Shown in pieces: positions 7,415 through 10,000 of a stretch of 10,000 nucleotides of DNA. Every line of letters starts with the position of its first letter. The first letter of the stretch is position 1. The notes beneath the pieces are model-generated. The model ran no database searches. It was not told the origin of the DNA and worked only from the letters and a program-made list of their open reading frames with translations. This DNA is from Penaeus vannamei (lineage: Eukaryota > Arthropoda > Malacostraca > Decapoda > Penaeidae), in NCBI RefSeq assembly GCF_042767895.1, contig NC_091575.1, positions 22,837,089 through 22,847,088 on the forward strand, in the 5' to 3' direction. The position numbers were made by a program, and so were the translations under genes.

Positions 7415-7820
7415 CATTCCGCGCGAGCGTAATACATACGTTTCGAAAAAAAAAAGTTGAAATATTCGGCGCGAGAAGACTTTTGCACTCTTTATTGCTT
7501 CCCGTTGCTCGCCCCGTGGACCGCCTTTGAAGCCCCGGAGATATTCTCTTGTAACTTATGCAACGCCAGATCCCACACCTTGCAAACTTTCGCAATATTA
7601 CTCATAGACATTGACGTTATCGGACGTTCCTTGCGAAGTGCTTGCCGCTGGAAGGTCACGCCCGCAATAGCAAGGCAGGAGAGGTCTTCAGAGAGGCCGG
7701 CCGATATCTTCGTTCTTCGGTTATTGGTCTTTTTTCCTTCCCCGACGCGTCTGCCGGTCGGGGGTCGGTCGTTCGGGAATTTGTATCTCATTGCGAATCA
7801 TAACGAGGCCTATAAGTAGC
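7415..7820. other. CpG-dense low-copy block, unassigned
   Basis: I count about 38 CpGs by eye in about 400 bp, well above the roughly 24 expected from base composition. A top-strand frame is open from 7433 to a stop at 7817-7819, with no ATG near its start (the first plausible start is TTG). A bottom-strand frame is open over 7492-7791. Neither peptide is recognisable, and CpG-rich DNA has few stops in any frame. Possibilities are an unmethylated regulatory island, an old exon or transposon sequence. CTATAAG at 7810-7816 is a weak TATA match. Confidence 0.5.
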
Positions 7821-7889
7821 ATTGTTGTTCGTCTTTGTGTATGATGATCGGTCTGTTTGTCTGGCTGTGTGGATCTGTGACTGTCTTAG
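7821..7889. other. Spacer rich in TGT/CTGT, no gene seen
   Basis: T- and G-rich transition sequence with GTCTGTTTGTCTGGCTGTG, leading into the CT/CTAT array. It is probably a degenerate relative of the GTCT repeats seen elsewhere in the window. Confidence 0.5.
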
Positions 7890-7977
7890 CTTTCTCTCTC
7901 TATCTCTCTCTATCTATCTATCTCAATCTCTCTCTCTCTCTATCTATCTCAATCTCTCTCTCTCTCTCTATCTATCT

Positions 7978-8014
<37 letters not shown>
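7890..8014. repeat. CT/CTAT array with 26-28-bp higher-order unit
   Basis: The unit (CTAT)2CTCAAT followed by (CT)n occurs three times, with CAAT at 7924, 7950 and 7978. The array ends with a perfect TC run of about 35 bp. A microsatellite has thus been duplicated in larger blocks marked by the CAAT interruption. Confidence 0.9.
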
Positions 8015-8017
<3 letters not shown>

Positions 8018-8100
8018 ATTTGTGTGTGTGTGTGTTCTCTCCTCTATCTATCTATGTCTCTATCTGTCTGTCTAATTGTCAGTTTGTCTGTTTCCCACTC
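8015..8100. repeat. Short (TG)8 and interrupted CTAT/CTGT repeats
   Basis: TGTGTGTG at 8021-8035, then TCTCC, TCTATCTATCTATG, TCTGTCTGTC and GTTTGTCTG steps. It is a mixed decaying tail of the CT/CTAT array. Confidence 0.8.
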
Positions 8101-8452
8101 TCACTTAAGGCTGTCTCTAAACAAACATCAAAGCAAAAAAATCCATCTACTCTCTTGCCATTACAGTCAAATTAACATACCATTCCCACCCAACACACTG
8201 CTTCTCTACTGTACCTACTCCACCTCTGCAATCCACCCATTTAGAGAGGCGTTCCACTCTCCACTCACTATCTTCCTCCCCCCATCTCCGTGGACCGAGA
8301 ACAGTATCTCCTCAGCACCAATATGTATATATATATATGTATATAAATTCACTGGTCTCCACGTCAGATATTTCAGCATGACGTCGGCTCTGCATGCATA
8401 ATTCCATTCTCAGACACATGCATGATAGCCTTGCATGACAGCCCTAAGTTTC
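8101..8452. other. Low-copy pyrimidine-rich spacer, no gene seen
   Basis: C/T-rich mixed DNA containing a short TATATATATATGTATATA stretch (about 8325-8345). TGCATG occurs three times within 47 bp (8391, 8419, 8432). TTGCCATTACAG near 8153-8164 resembles a splice acceptor. No open frame with recognisable content was found. Confidence 0.55.
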
Positions 8453-8885
8453 CCCTGGCCCGTCTTTCAGGGGTTTAGCTGCCCTGGCTCGTCGTTAAGA
8501 GGTCTGGCTTCCCTGACCTGTCTATCTATCTCTCTATCTATCCCTGGCCTCTCAATCTCTCTCTCTCCACATCCCTGGCCTGTGTTTCTCTCTATCTCTC
8601 CCTCCCTGGCCTGTCTATCTCTCTCTATCTCTCCATCCCTGGCCTGTCTATTTGTCTCTCTCTCTCTCCATTTCTGGCCTGTCTATCTATCTATCTATCT
8701 ATCCCTGGCCTCTCTATCTATCTCTCTACATCCCTGGTCTGTCTATCTATCTATCTATCTTTCTATCCATCCTGGCGGTCTATCTCTCTCTCTCTCTCCA
8801 TCCCTGGCCTGTCTATTTGTCACTCTCTCCATCCCTGGCTTGTCTATCTATCTATCTCTCTCTCTATCTATCTATCCCTGGCCTT
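8453..8885. repeat. 14-copy composite minisatellite (CCCTGGCCTGTC core + CTAT/CT filler)
   Basis: The core CCCTGGCCTGTCTATC, or a variant, starts at 8453, 8482, 8511, 8542, 8573, 8604, 8637, 8672, 8703, 8732, 8770, 8802, 8833 and 8876. Spacing is 29-43 bp, most often 31. The first two units have non-repetitive filler, while later ones are filled with (CTAT)n and (CT)n and often end in CCAT. Variants recur about 160-165 bp (five units) apart: CTATTTGTC at 8637 and 8802, GGCCTCTC at 8542 and 8703. This suggests a higher-order duplication. Confidence 0.93.
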
Positions 8886-9107
8886 CAAAACCCGACGACA
8901 TATAAGGTCTGCTGACGTCCACTCGCGTCCACCCGGCGAGCCACACATTCTTGACATTTTCATTCTGGACGCTCGCCCGGCCTCGACACTTCTTAGGAAA
9001 ACTTACATTCTTACTTCTCTTACGCTTTTCTCTTTTCGTTGCTTTGGTTTCCCTTTTATTGTCCTCCTTTCTGTTTCCGTTTTGACGTTACATTTTTTGG
9101 CCAGATT
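8886..9107. other. Low-copy spacer, no gene seen
   Basis: The first 100 bp is CpG-rich and includes CTGACGTCC (about 8911) and an imperfect inverted pair CCGGCGAG / CTCGCCCGG near 8933-8980. The rest is T-rich. TGACGTTA near 9083 is another CRE-like half match. Nothing recognisable as a gene. Confidence 0.55.
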
Positions 9108-9176
9108 TGAGAGAGAGAGAGAGAGGGAGGAGGGAGGAGGAGGAGGAGGAGAAGAAGGAGAAGAAGAAGAAGAAGA

Positions 9177-9224
<48 letters not shown>
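9108..9224. repeat. Polypurine cassette (GA)9-(GGA)n-(GAA)n-(GA)22
   Basis: GA (9109-9126) grades through GGGAGG/GGA (9127-9150) to GAA (about 9151-9180) and back to perfect GA (9181-9224). It is the only large purine-on-top tract in the last 2 kb of the window. The Ser and Leu frames on the minus strand are artefacts. Confidence 0.95.
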
Positions 9225-9227
<3 letters not shown>

Positions 9228-9370
9228 AAGAAATAGATATATAGAGAGAAGGAACGAAAGAGAGAAAGACAAAAGACAAAAATGGAAACCGGACAGCTTT
9301 CCAATTATTGGCTCAAGTAAGAAGCGAGAAAAGTACGAAGGTCTCTTCATTTAGTCCTCCCCCCCTCCCC
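9225..9370. other. Short low-copy spacer
   Basis: Purine-rich at first (AGATATATAGAGAGAAGG), then mixed DNA ending in a C-rich stretch (CCCCCCTCCCCCTCC near 9359-9372). No gene was recognised. Confidence 0.6.
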
Positions 9371-9600
9371 CTCCTCTCTCTTTCTCCATTTTTTCTTTAT
9401 ACCTCTCGCTCGCTTTATCTATTTTTCTCTATTTCTCTCTCTCTCTCTCTCTCTTTGTCTATCTATCTATCTATCTCTCTGTTAATCTGTCTACCTATCT
9501 CTATTCTTTCTCTATCTATGTTTGCTCTCTCTCTATCTGTCTATCTATCTATCTCTTTATCTATCTATCTTTATCTATTTTCACTCTCTCTCTCTCTCTT
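9371..9600. repeat. Interrupted CT/CTAT pyrimidine array
   Basis: Includes a perfect CT run (about 9433-9454), (CTAT)n near 9459-9475, 9538-9552 and 9559-9570, and a final CT run (about 9584-9599). Interruptions such as TGTTAATCTGTCTACC show an old, decayed array. Confidence 0.88.
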
Positions 9601-9697
9601 GAATATTTGCACACAGAACTTGTACCGTGTGACAGACAACAAAGTCACAGTAATATCCTGTGCTCCTTGCCTGCCACTGTGTCTGTCTTTTTTGCGT
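9601..9697. other. Low-copy flank, copy 1 of a 361-bp-spaced pair
   Basis: ATATTTGCACACAGAACTTGTACCG at 9603-9627 matches 9964-9988 at 18 of 25 positions, and both follow a CT tract. Several differences are CpG to TpG or CpA. Nothing coding is recognised. Confidence 0.55.
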
Positions 9698-9952
<255 letters not shown>

Positions 9953-9963
9953 CTCTCTCTCTC

Positions 9964-10000
9964 ATATTCGTCCGCAGAACCCGTGCCGATAAAGCCCTGC
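9964..10000. other. Low-copy flank, copy 2 of the 361-bp-spaced pair
   Basis: Partner of 9603-9627. It keeps CpGs that copy 1 has lost (ATTCGTCCGCAG against ATTTGCACACAG). The sequence CTCATATTCGTCCGCAG after the CT tract also resembles a splice acceptor. Truncated by the window end. Confidence 0.5.

Noticed and set aside
8140..8164. Splice acceptor TCTCTTGCCATTACAG
   Set aside because: Pyrimidine tracts fill this half of the window and make acceptor-like matches common. No exon follows.
8453..8885. CRISPR-like array (regular CCTGG repeats with variable spacers)
   Set aside because: The spacers are low-complexity CT and CTAT sequence, the repeats vary, and the setting is eukaryotic. This is a minisatellite.

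Overview
The window looks like eukaryotic nuclear, non-coding DNA that is extremely rich in simple-sequence repeats. By eye roughly 40 percent is microsatellite or minisatellite: long (GA/CT)n tracts, many over 70 bp, plus (AC/GT)n, (TA)n, (ATT)n, (ATC)n and (CTAT)n, with several higher-order duplications between them. There are no tightly packed genes, ribosome-binding-site/operon layout or recognisable protein domains. Such density fits the SSR-loaded genomes of decapod crustaceans such as penaeid shrimps. That assignment is inference from composition only; molluscs, fishes or other arthropods are not excluded.

Layout. 1-534 is A/T-rich low-copy DNA, ending in an 80-bp (AC)40. 798-4892 is a purine-on-top-strand domain: six large (GA)n blocks and a small one, separated by low-copy islands. 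The islands include a CpG-rich one with a GC-box/TATA-like pair (1441-1850), a diverged 185-bp tandem duplication (3448-3719), 31-bp and 37-bp minisatellites (3721-3895), and a (GA)19-TATAAAA-GTAAGT arrangement (4240-4418). 4893-7889 has no long GA/CT tract. It carries a 20-bp minisatellite (5101-5213), a degenerate ATT/ATC domain (5507-5905), an (ATC)n array running into an 18-bp minisatellite (6181-6459), an A29 run, a (TA)26-(TG)36-(GCAT)n compound repeat, and a CpG-dense block (7415-7820). From 7890 to the end the polarity flips: long tracts are mostly pyrimidine on the top strand. There is a 14-copy composite minisatellite built on CCCTGGCCTGTC with CTAT/CT filler (8453-8885), and two CT tracts ending in related low-copy flanks 361 bp apart.

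Coding content. I find no gene that I can support. Nearly all long open frames are translations of repeats (Arg-Glu, Leu-Ser, Cys-Val, Tyr-Ile, Ile/Leu and Ser runs). Three low-copy stretches (1441-1808, 6889-7180, 7433-7819) stay open for about 90-130 codons, but none shows a recognisable domain and several are open in more than one frame. Promoter-like and splice-like matches are recorded with low confidence because pyrimidine-rich and AT-rich DNA produces them by chance.

No genes act together here. The interest lies in how the repeats arise and spread: segmental duplication of repeat-plus-flank modules, microsatellite growth inside minisatellite units, and a domain-scale strand bias of polypurine tracts.
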